Assembly (NCBI GenBank): GCA_023627715.1 | Contig: JAMAHW010000107.1 | Coordinates: forward strand, 1-64,000 | Origin: Periconia sp. R9002 | Lineage: Eukaryota; Ascomycota; Dothideomycetes; Pleosporales; Periconiaceae | DNA: 64,000 nt | Direction: 5' to 3' | Shown: positions 47,372 to 58,255 of the stretch, piece after piece | How positions within the stretch are numbered: the first letter of the stretch is position 1 | Layout of the letters: every line of letters begins with the position of its first letter | Position numbers and translations under genes: made by a program | Notes under the pieces: generated by a model | Databases searched by the model: none | The model's input: only the letters and a program-made list of their open reading frames with translations | What the model was told of the DNA's origin: nothing

Positions 47372-48030
47372 GGCATTTTTTGGGATAATGTGATGGAGTG
47401 GTATGGTTTACTTTGCAAATTCACCTCCTCGGATCTGTGATGTTGAAGATTTTTCTGTCCACTCATCAATCAAGATTCTCCCTTTTCCTTCTCGAACAAT
47501 TAACTGTTCAAGCAAGCGGTCACCCAACAAAGACCCCAAAAAAACTTACATAGGACATGAATCCAAACAGCACGCAAGTTTTCATATTTCCTGCCTAAAA
47601 ATTGGGGAGTAAAAAGAAAAAAGAAAAAAGCGGACCACAAACAACTCACACCCTTCCCCACATACCCTTCTTACCTCATCTGATTATATCTATCAGACGG
47701 TGGAGTAAAGCCTTCCCTCGCCTCGGCCCTCACTTTCAACATCACTTATTATCAACGATATTAATGAAGCATCGGCTGGGGATTTGCCATGTAATCTGCG
47801 AAGAGATGAAGTTTTTCAAACTAGGCCTAGAGAACCTAGGTAATATACGTACTATTTTAGGTGTCTAAAAGTAATAACTGAAGAGATGAAGTAAGACTGA
47901 AACTTCTATTGACACGACAAGTGGAGGTGGAAGTTACACCCGTTAGGGCATCATAAGAACACATTTTACACTAAGCAGAACAATCAGAGTATACCAGTGG
48001 GAAATGCCTCTTCCATCTCAAATCCCCTTC
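47372..48030. other. Intergenic between Trm3-like gene and P450 pseudogene
   Basis: No supported gene. It marks the change from the conserved block to the accessory right arm. The two neighbours converge, so only 3' flanks are expected. Confidence 0.5.
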
Positions 48031-49320
48031 CTATTCACGCCATTCCTCAACCCTCAGCATCATGAAATTCCTCCTCCTCCTCACCACCCACCCCCCATAC
48101 ACCTCCCTCCCCGAATCCAGCGGCACCCCCCTCAGCGGCAACGCTCCCTCCTCCAACCCCCACTCCCCACCACCCACCCCCTCACACAAAACCCCCACCA
48201 GCAACGCCACCATCTTCATCCCGAAACCCCCTCGTCTCCGCCGTATCCGCCGAGCACCAATTCGCAAACGGCATAAACCCCAACTTCTGCTCCGCAACCT
48301 TCAACGCTGTAGAATCCATCTCCCTCTCCACTAGACAAATCTCCTTCCAGCGCTCCGGGCGGAACACGAGCGGGTCGGGCCCTGCGAGGAGGGTAGAGCG
48401 ATGACACGCTTCGATGTCTGCTTTGTGCAGTTCGCCGAAGAAGTCGCGGTGGATGCGGCGGGTTGGGGGATAGAGACGGAGGGCTTCTTTGATGATGTCG
48501 ATGGGTTTGAGGCCAGTGGGGCCGTCGTCGTGGAATGGTTTTTCCCCTGGATAAGGTGAGAGATGCCGGAAATGTACAGCATTAGCGTGCTGACCCATTC
48601 GAAGTCGTTTGGTGCGTCGCGGTATCTGATTTCGAGGAAACAGCGGAGGACGACGCGCCACATTGTTTCGTAGGCCGGGAGGAGGAGGTTCATGGGGTTT
48701 CGGATGGGGTCTAAGGGTTCGGGAATTGTGTTGGGAGAAGTGTTTCTGGAGTTTGCGGAGGCGGTGACGGTGCGGAGGGCGGCGTGGAGGTCTTTCTCGT
48801 CGGCCCAGGTTGGTTGCGAGTCGTCGTTTTGCTTGGAAGCTATCCAGAGCTCGTTGATGCGGCGGCCGATTAGGATGATGGCGTCGAAATGGTTGGGTTC
48901 TTTGAGTGCTGCATCGGCGTCGTCGAAGAGGTAATAGAGGGAGGTTTTGAGAGTCATGTATTGGACCAGTTCGGAGAGGTTTATATGATCGGAGGTTTTC
49001 TCTAAGTATTGGTTCAGAGCATCTTTGGCGTGCTGGTAGAGGTCTCTCCAGTCTTCTTGCTTGTTTGTTTTTGGGGTAAGGTTCAACGCTGCTTTCATTT
49101 TTTGAATGGTGTCCTTCTTGAACTCGCTTTTTCGTTTGTCGTCGAACGTGGTGAAGGAGTTGTCTATGCCGAAGGTCTTGACGAGGCGTTGGTTTGGTGG
49201 CGCTCGAGCGGATTGGAATCCATGCTCGTACTTTTTCCCGTCGGGAGTGAATTTGATTATGTTTTGGCATCTTTCGATGTTTTGTGCTTCGGCACTGGGA
49301 TGGTCTGGTTGGGACTCCAT
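48031..49320 (-). pseudogene. Cytochrome P450, apparently broken by two frameshifts
   Basis: From ATG at 49,320 a P450-like frame runs to about 48,560 (KKYEHGFQSARAPPNQRLVKTFG, FEWVSTLMLYISGISHL). The homology then jumps by one frame near the G4A5 run at about 48,540-48,550 to KPIDIIKEALRLYPPTRRIHRDFF and VFRPERWKEI, the ExxR and PERF-like regions. Near the end, FMPFANWCSADTAETRGF holds the Cys of the heme region, and the frame breaks again in a G5 run at about 48,226-48,230. The third frame continues GMKMVALLVGVL to a stop at 48,031. No intron with valid signals explains either jump. Both sites are homopolymers, so sequencing error is possible. The membrane-anchor N-terminus is also missing. 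Substrate unknown. Confidence 0.75.
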
Positions 49321-50127
49321 AGTGTCTGATGGGGTTCCCGGTGGTGGGAGAATTGGGAGCTTAACTTCTACTTATATTGAAAGATGTAATGATTGCCCGA
49401 TAAGTTTGCGGTTGTTCATGTACTGCATGACTCTCTTTTTGTGAATGATTGACTTCAACAAACAAGCGACCAATATTTGCTGTTTTCAACTATCCAATCT
49501 TAAAGGTTTGACGCATGTCATTCAATGAAAAGCAAAGACATCAAGCACCCGATCCTATGACTTGGAGTCAGATTCTTAATTGCATCATGATCGCAATCAC
49601 ATCGTTTGCCAGCGACTTGCAGCAAACGCTGTAAAGTCAGGAGTCCGGTTGTATGACTGTAGAAGCCCATCTACCACCAATTCTGTCAACGGATTTTCCA
49701 GGGTGGGCAAACAGGTAGCATTCCCCATAGATTACGCAAAATCGGACTTATCATGTGCCGTCATAATCCGGTGGTTGAAGGTCTCATCGCCTAGGAAGTG
49801 ACCATTATTGACAGAATCGTTTAGAGAACAATTTTGCTAAACATTCGTGTATTTGAAGTTATGTTGACTTTTCAACTGGCGTGGATGCATGACAATTGCC
49901 TCATACACAATTTTCTTTAATAAGAATAGGGACGCCTAAGCAATGTTTTGCTAGTTACTCTGAAAAAACCAATGGAGAAACTACTTTAGAATCTCCTAAA
50001 GTTAAAGTACGTAAGCGTTGTCGTACAACACGTGCGTCCTGCGACTTTCAAGATTGACTCTAAATAATTAGCTTGAGCCGGCGGGAGGAGTGTGTATTTG
50101 ACTGTTTCTCAAGCTAGCTCGGAATCC
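49321..50127. other. Intergenic, no supported gene
   Basis: Short open frames only, none with recognisable motifs. The missing N-terminal P450 anchor was looked for here on the minus strand and not found. Confidence 0.45.
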
Positions 50128-50750
50128 CTAGTTGGAAGGATGATACGCCTTGTACACCTGAAGAGCGCCTTCGATCGACTGCACTATGCCGAAAAAGATG
50201 GTGAAACCTAGAATAATTACAGCTACCCAAAAAGTATACCTTTTATCCCCACTCCGTTGATCATTCCACCAGTGGGAAAAGGTAGCAGGAGAGGATTCAT
50301 CGTACGCTTGTTTTAGGATCACTATGCGGTCATGCCAGAACTTAAATTGCTCTATCTGACGCTCAGACGATCGAAGCTGACCACATTGAACAAGCCTCGG
50401 ATCCACTGAATTGAAAGCGCTTCGCTTCTCCACCCATTCCTTTGTGTCCATTTTTTGTGGGAACATCAGTGAAATTGTTCGGAGCGTCTCATCAATGAAT
50501 TCCTCATGGAATATTGATCAAGAGTGGCTAAATTAGCAGGGTTTCTTTTAAAGCTAGACGGAGTCGACTCACTTATTTTTCTGGTATTCTGGAAAAGAGA
50601 TGTGACCGAATATCTTGACGGTCTACTGGTTATTGCTTAGACCAAGGTGATCCACTAGATTATCAGTGAGTATCATGTCCACTGCGGCAATGCGACTCAG
50701 GTTTTTGGCGTTGAAATCCTTTTTCCCCAGAAATAGATCACAATTGCCGA
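50128..50750 (-). pseudogene. Decayed member of a fungal C-terminal-transmembrane protein family
   Basis: The main open piece (50466-50128, 112 aa) matches the C-terminal third of a common fungal family of unknown function: DERLVQ-type helix with FKFWHDRIVILKQAYDES, FSHWWNDQRSG, then a membrane segment YTFWVAVIILGFTIFFGIVQ and QVYKAYHP. Upstream, in other frames, more of the family survives: EEFIDETLRTISLMFPQ, FGHISFPEYQ and LGKKDFNAKNLSRIAAVDM (about 50,748-50,630). No splice scheme joins these pieces without stops, so the gene is dead or badly assembled. A better preserved relative lies at 62,222-63,680. Confidence 0.7.
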
Positions 50751-51311
50751 CCTCGACTCACTAGACAGCACTTGAGATCGGTGGAGTCCTGAAGATTCTG
50801 TTCAAGAAATGCTACTTTTTCTGTCCCCCAAAGCTTTGTCATTCATCACCTCAAGCTACGCTTATACGGCATGGTTGTAGCCTAAGCATGAAGGGATTAA
50901 AACCGTTCTTGGCTCGCCAACACGTGTTCGCTTAGAACTGGAGCAATGCAAGCTGGAGGACAGCCTCTGCACGGATATGCGGGGGCGCAGTTTCAGACAG
51001 GTATCATATGCTGGCTCATGTTTTCAATGACATCCGCTTGAACATTTCAGCCATTCACTACTACGTACTCTCATGCATCAGCATCAACATCATAAGTCGT
51101 CCAGTATCTTCATCATGTCCAATTTTTTGAGCATCGGGGCCAGTCTGTTGAGGCTTGGATGTGTTAAGACTAGAAGACGATAACACCAGCCTCGCTCAAG
51201 TCGTCTCTAACAGGTTTTTTGCCATCCGATTCGGTAGACAGTGTATTGTCAGATATATCCTCATAGTCCACGGCATTGTCTGCTTTCTCCACAACGTCAA
51301 GCAGAGGGTGT
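50751..51311. other. Intergenic, nothing recognised
   Basis: Contains no frame with coherent coding features on either strand. It probably includes further unrecognisable remnants of the membrane-protein pseudogene (its missing N-terminus). Confidence 0.4.
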
Positions 51312-52363
51312 CTAGTTATTTTGGCCTACCACATTCGCCAATGTAAATACAATTAACCTGACTTCAATACTGCTCCGAACAGGCGCATTTGGTGACGCTT
51401 CAGGGTTTGTGAATGCGGCATGGGGGCAGGCTTTTACCTATCTGTAAGTTCTGCCGAAAGTGTTCAGTTAACTATAGAGTACTTACTTTTCCAGCTGTTT
51501 GTGTTATCGAATCTGCATGAAGAATCGTAATTCACAAACACTGTAAGCTCGGAAGGAGTTTGATTCCGCAACCAGATCCACCGTTGAGCAGGGTTATGTC
51601 TCGCGTAGTACATCTCGACCGCGAAGTCAGGGGTGACCCGATCTGCTGCTATAAGGTCTATAGTGTCAACGGAGCGAGGGTCGCATATTGCAAGGGGGCA
51701 ATCTTCGACGACGTTATTGAGTGGGCGCCAAACGCTGCACGCGAATCAGTTGTTGGTTTTTCAGAAGTACCATCCACTTACTTGATGATACGAGCTCTGT
51801 ATGTAGGGTTCATGTACTGATGGTACTCATCATCCGTGAGATGTCGCCGGATGCGCTTCGGCCCTCCGTCTACTGTATGATCAATATGCACTGGATGGAC
51901 TGGTGGTGCTGCCACTGTACGTCCGGTATCTTCGTCATCCTCGTACGTAGATAAGCCAAGATTGCTTTTTCTCAACTTTCCATTGGAAATGGTATGTTAG
52001 CGAGATCTGGAAGATTTAGATTACACTTACACGATAATCGTAGCAGACCACGTGAGCAGCATTGCACTTCTGCGATATGAGCTCAGTAATTTCTCGGCAA
52101 TATCCCTGAATGTCCCCGAGCTCTCCATCCAATGGTGATTTAGTTTCGTGATGGAAGAACTGGAAACCATTGATCTCTAACGTGAATGATTGCAATCCCC
52201 GCTCTCGGGCATCTTGAATCTCTATTTCATCGTGTGTGATGTACTCAATATTGGTCTTGCGGAGAGAATCAGTGTTTGTAGTGCTAGGGATCTTCAAAAA
52301 GTACGGCTTTTCGCTCTGGTAGAGAGGCAAGGGTTTGATAAAAGTCAGAGTGGTGGAAACCAT
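51312..52363 (-). CDS. CmcJ/AsaB-like (GA4 desaturase family) oxygenase, paralogue 1
   Basis: Four exons: 52363-52031, 51975-51782, 51734-51487 and 51430-51312. Introns of 55, 47 and 56 nt give 297 aa. The family contains fungal enzymes related to CmcJ and AsaB that modify secondary metabolites and are thought to act as Fe(II)/2-oxoglutarate-type oxygenases. Seen in order: FIKPLPLYQSEKPYFL, FTLEINGFQFFHHETK, HVVCYDYR, APPVHPVHIDHT with the candidate HxD iron ligands, IRRHLTDDEYHQYMNPTYRARI, VWRPLNNVVEDCPLA, RWIWLRNQTPSELTVFVNYDS and CPHAAFTNP with a further His, then a conserved RSSIEVR. All family blocks are intact, so it is probably functional. The ATG at 52,363 is chosen over 52,483 because the family begins there. 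Confidence 0.88.
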
Positions 52364-52748
52364 ATTCGTATGGTGTTGTTGTGTTGTGGACCACCTCGAA
52401 TCAGGGCAAAAGGTTGATTGCGAATTCGTCTCGGAAGGATAGATCACCAGGGAGATGAATGGGGAATTGTGAGCTACGTGCACAGAATCATGGGGACGGC
52501 TATATAATATATGCCGCCTAACAAATTAAATTACGGAAGGTTAAGATAACGAATAAGCCCTAACCTGTTCCGGTGTATTGATCACGCGAGGTTTAAGCTA
52601 TGGACTTGTTGTACATTTACGTGGGACACTGGATTACAATCATACTAAGGGGTCACAGTGGGAAACAGTAGTTCATATTCAGAAGGTAGGAATTCTACCA
52701 AAACAGCTCATACTAACACGCTTGCTCAATCCTGCGAGGATTCTCCTA

Positions 52749-53060
52749 TCAGCCTCCAAGACCATGTTCGTCTTTCTCCGTCTTCAGGCGCATCACATCA
52801 TCCCCACCCTCCTTGACTTCATACGGGCGAATAGCTGGCTCATTGAGAAACGCCTTCCATGGCTGTGCCTTCTTCTCAGGGAAAACCATAGTCGATATGA
52901 TGAATATTCTTCGTAAATGTCAGTGATTATCAGGCTGACACACGAGGTGAAGGCATATGATAGAGCTTACATGTTTCTTTTGCGTTTCTTTCTCTCAATA
53001 AATTGATAGGCTTTGCGGGGATTGATGATCATACGTTTGGCTGCGATGTAAGGTGTATAT
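52749..53060 (-). CDS. Possible small gene or 3' gene fragment, unidentified
   Basis: A plausible pair of exons, about 53,060-52,971 and 52,908-52,749, with a 62-nt intron (GTAAGC...AAG). The first reads AAKRMIINPRKAYQFIERKK, the second contains MVFPEKKAQPWKAFLNEPAI and ends in a Lys/Glu/Asp-rich tail with a clean stop. Just upstream a hydrophobic stretch (MICAAIGFVMPVLTNAF) ends in a stop codon. This may be the end of a membrane protein whose front half has decayed. I do not recognise the family. Confidence 0.3.
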
Positions 53061-53159
53061 ATATACTTCTTTGTTGGCTACCCTCAAAATGCATTTGTCA
53101 GAACAGGCATTACGAAACCAATGGCGGCACAGATCATTGGCTGTACATTGACACACTGA

Positions 53160-53760
53160 TAAAGATATTATGTTCAGGCTAAATGTAATTGCTTATGAGC
53201 TACGAGTGCGTGGCACAATATGAAATGCAGCGTGATACCACCGCACCAACGATGTCTTTGGAAATACGAATCTGCTTCACAAGTGATGCCATTTCCGGCG
53301 ATATTCACTCAACAGCTGAAGCCAAGATAACAACAGCGCTTGAACTATTGGTATATTTTATATTGCCCTTAAACATACGAGCTCGGTCCGTATATCGAAC
53401 TCGGAAATGTTGCTATTTCCGGCGATATTCACTCAGCTCTCAAAGTCAGTAAGACTACTCCGCTTCAAGGATTGGTGCAAGTCATGTTGTCTTAGTTATC
53501 TGAGCTTTATCGGCATTGAAGTTGAGATGATCTTAGCCAATTCCGGCGATATCTGAGGGAAGGCTGTGAAACGCAACCAGGGTGAGGCCTTCAGCCTTGC
53601 AGCTAGTTGCCTGATACTGCGACCCCAAAATTGAGGCAGCCTGGAAAATTGACTTATCAAATAGGAGACGCGGAAAGCAGAGCGTGTTGCTGGGATATAT
53701 TGCTTCCAGGTATTGAGCATCCCAACGAATCCAGATGAATTTACAATTCACATGTGTAGT
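53160..53760 (-). pseudogene. Decayed repeat-containing gene (LRR-like, about 41-residue period)
   Basis: Three degenerate tandem units of about 123 bp share ttccggcgatat at about 53,293, 53,416 and 53,540. On the minus strand all three translate to ISPE(L/I/M)A followed by a hydrophobic helix-like stretch (ISPELAKII, ISPEIATF, ISPEMASLV). The period of about 41 residues suits an F-box/LRR-type or other solenoid protein. Stops and frame changes between units show that the gene is dead. It lies between the two CmcJ-like paralogues. Confidence 0.5.
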
Positions 53761-53826
53761 GGTTCGTCAAAAACTCCCTACTGTTGCCAACGCCTCATAC
53801 GCAAGACCCGATATCCAATCTTCTCT

Positions 53827-54938
53827 TCATGCGGTTGATAACGGCGAAAACAAAATTAGCCTTAATTCGACACTCTCTCGTGTATAACCCGCAGGGGGGT
53901 TATTGCTATTTCTGGCTGAAGTATGAGGACAATCTGCGAAACGTCAGTTTGCTTTGTGAAAAGGAGAAAAACTGAACTTACAAGGTGCACCAGCGCCAGG
54001 TGCACTATCGTAGCTCATGAATACGGTTGCTTCGTCGGGCCTTTGATTTTCCAAGCGATACCAATCATAGTGCTCACTTGATTTCAACATGAAAACTTCT
54101 CCAACATACTCCGTAGATACGCGGTCGACCGAGATTAAATCAGTTGGTTGTACCGTGGTAAAGTCGCCGCAGATCAAGTCCCAGTCCATCACTACACTGA
54201 AAGGCTTCCACACGCTGGACATTAGGCAGCTTCGTTAGTAAATTACTGAAGAGCTGGATGTGCGCGAGACGAGCATACTTCACGATGCGCATTCTCCAAC
54301 CAGGACTCAGATATTTTTTCGCCTCTGCTTCAGTCAAGTGCCGTTTCGCTCGTTTCTTTGCTGCATCCGGAGTGATATCTAGAAACTTGAGACAAGTTTG
54401 ACGTTAGATTTGAATATTTGACATACCAATATGCGCAGCTTCTGCCGGGGCATCTGGGAGGATGGAAGTTCCAATTAGATTCTTCTTTGGACCTGAAGCA
54501 GCGCTGCTAGACCGAAACTTTGTGCTTCGTGCTTAGCCTGCGAATGCAATTTGCTGGCAATAAGGCGGGACTTACTCTGCAATCGTAGCACATACCGAAA
54601 GACGCACCCACAAGCTTTTTTACCAGAGCTGTCATCTCCAAGATATAACTGCTCTTCTCGTCTTTACGAGGATCTAAGGTCCACACAGGTTCCGGAAGGC
54701 GCACAATCTGAAAACCATGGGTTGCAAGTTCTAGCTGACTCTCGCTTCCTCGTAGACTAGTGACGAGTAAGCGATGTCTTATCTCATACTTGATGTTTGT
54801 TCGGAACAATTCGTGTTCTTCATGTATATCCCCTGAAACATAGTAGGGCTTGGTGCTGTTGTATTCAGGAAGATCGCGCAAGAAGGTGAGGTCGATATAA
54901 GACTGTGAAGAAGCCGGTTTGAATGAGCGCAATGCCAT
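53827..54938 (-). CDS. CmcJ/AsaB-like (GA4 desaturase family) oxygenase, paralogue 2
   Basis: Five exons: 54938-54576, 54517-54427, 54378-54279, 54214-53982 and 53933-53827. Introns of 58, 48, 64 and 48 nt give 297 aa, the same length as its neighbour at 51,312-52,363. Seen: FLRDLPEYNSTKPYYV, ELATHGFQIV, GMCYDCR, AEAAHIDITPDAAKKR with the candidate HxD, AKRHLTEAEAKKYLSPGWRMRI, VWKPFSVVMDWDLICGD, DWYRLENQRPDEATVFMSYDS and CPHTSARN. Three intron positions and phases match paralogue 1; one extra intron follows the AHI residues. Sequence identity is clearly low, so the duplication is old or the copies diverged fast. Likely functional, substrate unknown. Confidence 0.87.
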
Positions 54939-55526
54939 GTCGTTCTGCTTTGGTAGATGCCGTAGCGGTTCAGGCAGAAGAGGGTTTGTGAAGCTATAAC
55001 CGATCCCTCGTTAGCTCAGGGGAAGCACTATTTATATAATAGGAACTATGAATTTATCATATACCATAACAGTCTCCTTTTAGGCTTACGTAATATAGTA
55101 TCGAAATTACAGTACACCTTTGAAGCGTAGTACATGAACAGAACTCCCCCGCAGTACAATATACAGTGATTTTGCTCTTCCCACAGGCCATTTTTATTAG
55201 ACTAATGATCAGATATTGACCTGTGTGCACGTCCAGCCAAAGACGTTACCTGTGAACTGTAGCTGATGTTGATACCGTGAGTGTTTTACAATGATTTGCG
55301 AGGACAAGAACACTTTTGACTTTTGATCAGACTAATGACGTGGTCGTCTTGTGGTACAAAGTTGACCTGAAAACATACACACTTGGCTCCATTTGTGATA
55401 AGAAATTGCTACCAAAAATATAACTGAGAGAGCCCGAGCAACGAAAGCATCAGCGCGCCAAACACATAAAGAAGGTATTCGAGTTGGAAGCAATGACTAG
55501 CGCAAGCAACTACGCCCCTAGTTCGT
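54939..55526. other. Intergenic with a dispersed-repeat fragment at 55,221-55,256
   Basis: Promoter of paralogue 2 and 3' flank of the amidase. The stretch starting cctgtgtgcacgtcca at about 55,221 and ending gacgttacc matches a stretch near 63,717 with a few substitutions, so it belongs to a dispersed repeat. A tRNA-D-arm-like string near 55,005-55,025 was considered and rejected. Confidence 0.6.
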
Positions 55527-57580
55527 CTATGGGTTGATCTGTTCTAGGGGCGGTGGTTGACGCTTTGGGAATGTCGCTTCCCATGCACTTTGGACGCGAA
55601 CCAGTAGCGCTTCTTGATGAGACTTTGTTGTGATTTGGAAGCCGAACGGTCTTCCATTGAATTTAAGATAGCCGAGGGGTAGGGTTGCGACCGGATATCC
55701 TGTTTCTCAATCAGCAACTGCAGTACTCCATGAGCTGATTGGACTGACCCGCTGTACCAGGAATTTGGAACAAGGACCCATCGCCTGGTCCCATGATAAC
55801 ATCCACATCATTCTCCTCCAGTGTTTTGTCAATACCATTTGGACCAGCCTTGTCCCTCGCTGATTTGATCAGCTCGTTATACTGATCATTCGACATGTTG
55901 AAATCCAAAGCCCTAATGAATCCATTCTGATTGTGATTTGCGCCTGAGTATCATATCAACCTACTTTCTGATTGGAGATTGTTTCAACAATGACTTACTA
56001 GGTCCAAGCTCTTCTTCAGCATGTTGTTTGTTGAATTCGACAAGGGATTCCAATGTGTTAACTTTGGCGTTTTTGAGCGTTGAAAAATAGGTTTCGATGT
56101 TGGTTTTGAAAGTGGACTCTTGAGCAAAATTAGCCTCGTGATATCACAATGAGGTAGAACCTACGAATTGCATCCCATATGTCTTTTTTGCCGCCTTCCG
56201 TGGCTTCATCTGGGGAGATCAAAGTGACAGTTTTGACAACATCAGCAACACTCTTCAGTTTCTCATAAGCTGCTTCCCAGTCATGTAACTAGATTGATGG
56301 ACTATGCATTAGCAACGGACTAGGAGGACTGCAGTGTAACTTTACCATCTGGTCGGTGGCTTCCTTCTCGTACTTCTCGATCTGTTGTGGAAACAACCAT
56401 TTACTAGGCTCCAGAACGCCGATCCGAATGCCTTCCCACGATCCAGTTACAGCTGATCGGTAGCCACCATGGGGAATAGATGTTTGCGCTGGGTCAACAA
56501 GAACATCAAGGAGATTTGCTAGATCCTGAACCGATTTTGTCATGGGCCCAGCGGAGTCCGCCTCGTAACTGATGGGGATAATTCCACCTTGGGGGATCAG
56601 CTTAAGAGTCGGCTTGATTGTATATAAAGCGGCTCTGTCGCTAGGCATCATGAGCGAGCCCATAGTTTCGGTGCCAATAGCAATAGGAGAGAAGCCAACG
56701 GCGACAGAAACGGCAGAGCCGGAAGAAGATCCACCGGGATTCTAGATACTGTAAGATATGGTATGCAAACGTATGATAGGGATTAGACTCACACTGTGTC
56801 CACCGTTCGAATCGTCTTCACGGAAGCCACCGGGTACATACGCCGGCTGTGTCTGTCCGCCAACGGCAGACCAACCAGAATCAGCCAGATCAGATCTGGT
56901 ACGACGCTTAGTGAGATCTGCTCGGAATAGTAATGAAGTATAACTAACTTGAACCAGGCCCACTCCTTAATGGGTTGTTAGCTCACTGCAACGAGACAAA
57001 CATGAGAGAAGATTCCACTTACAGAAAGGTTTGCTTTGCCCAAGAGTATTGCTCCGGCGGTAAGAAGCTAAATATGATATCAACAAGGGGCCTACCAAAA
57101 TCTGCCATTTTCGCATACCCGATCTATAATCACCGCATTCTGTGTTGGTTCCGCACCCACGAGGGCAAGGCTACCACAAGTCGTGGGAAGACCAAGTCCA
57201 GGGACTGTTCCGATGTTATCTTTTACAAGGATTGGAATGCCATGAAGTGGACCTCGCACACCACCTCGAGCTCGTTCTTGATCGAGTTCTTTCGCACGCT
57301 CGTAGAGCAGGTTCTCGGGAGCAGTAGCAATCACTGCTTTGAAATAGTCATTGTGCCGTGAGATTTGGCCCAAGTAGAGCCGGACTAGCCCTTCGCTGGT
57401 AACGGTGCCATTCGCTAGGTGCGCTTGTAGATCGGCGGCCGTAGCAGTCAGCGGGTCGATGGACATGGTAAACTGAACTGGATTCAGAGGAGACTGTAGG
57501 CGGGTGTTGGGATTTTGGGAAAAGAAGGAAGCGTGCACGCGTGATGCTAGAAGAAATAGTCGAGGAAATCGGGACTTCAT
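55527..57580 (-). CDS. Amidase (amidase-signature family), nine exons
   Basis: Exons: 57580-57119, 57067-57023, 56965-56949, 56895-56793, 56741-56346, 56288-56165, 56118-55999, 55943-55749 and 55699-55527; 544 aa. Introns are 46-57 nt. Amidase-signature hydrolases cleave amides with a Ser-cisSer-Lys triad: the Lys is in HGIPILVKDNIGT, the Ser pair region in NPGGSSSGSAVSVAVG, followed by GTETMGS. AILLGKANLSEWAWFK and YPVATLPLGYLKFNGRPFGFQI are also conserved. Exon 3 has only 17 nt and encodes EWAWF plus two bases of the next codon, and without it the family motif is lost. A weakly hydrophobic N-terminus (residues 1-20) may be a signal peptide. A start at 57,466 is the alternative. Substrate unknown; it sits beside two oxygenases and a broken P450. 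Confidence 0.9.
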
Positions 57581-58255
57581 TGCCGGAGTCGCAAGTTGGC
57601 AGAGTGAGAGAAGCACAGCAGGCAGCAAACCATTCTTGATAGGATAAAGTGCTGACTAAGATTTGCCAAGAGGTACAGACAGATCCTAATACCGCTTACC
57701 CATAGTTACCGTAATTTTGAACCTTTTTACGCCAGCCCTTCGCTGGGCGTCCCTCACTGTCAATGTTACGTGTTGAGCACTCATTGGTGTGGGCGACACC
57801 GTTCAACGCCGAGGCGCCTGACCGGTCAAGATATGTACGAGCCTGATCAGTCCACTTCTGCAGAAGCGGTCGCGGTGGAAGGTATCGAGTGGGGAACCTG
57901 GTCCATGATGTTCATCGCATCAATCTGCCCAAAGCTTTGCAGCACTCTCAATGCGCCTAGCTGTGCGTGCGCAACGCCATAAAGACATGATTAATAGAGT
58001 ATGCACAGTGAAGAAATCCGCAATTTCAGAGTGTAGCAAAATGATAACGCTCACTACACTACTACTAGGAGTTTATCACGACCGGCAGTCTAAGTAGTAT
58101 AAACTAAAAAATCGGGAGATCTGCGAACATGTGCTCTGCGGGGCACGCTAGAGATCCGTCCCGCGTCCCACTCTAGCTAAGGCCATCCTGTGAGCGGCTA
58201 CGGCATTCCCACGCCATGAGCAGCACTCTGCTCACTGTTACTGCGTACATGTACC
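57581..58255. other. Intergenic: amidase promoter and NLR 3' flank
   Basis: No gene supported. A short perfect hairpin (ccagcccttcgctggg) at about 57,731-57,746 is visible but too small to interpret. No tRNA was recognised. Confidence 0.5.

Noticed and set aside
55005..55025. tRNA-like string (gttagctcaggggaag) resembling a D-arm
   Set aside because: No anticodon arm, T-arm or acceptor pairing follows; the downstream sequence is AT-rich. Treated as chance similarity.
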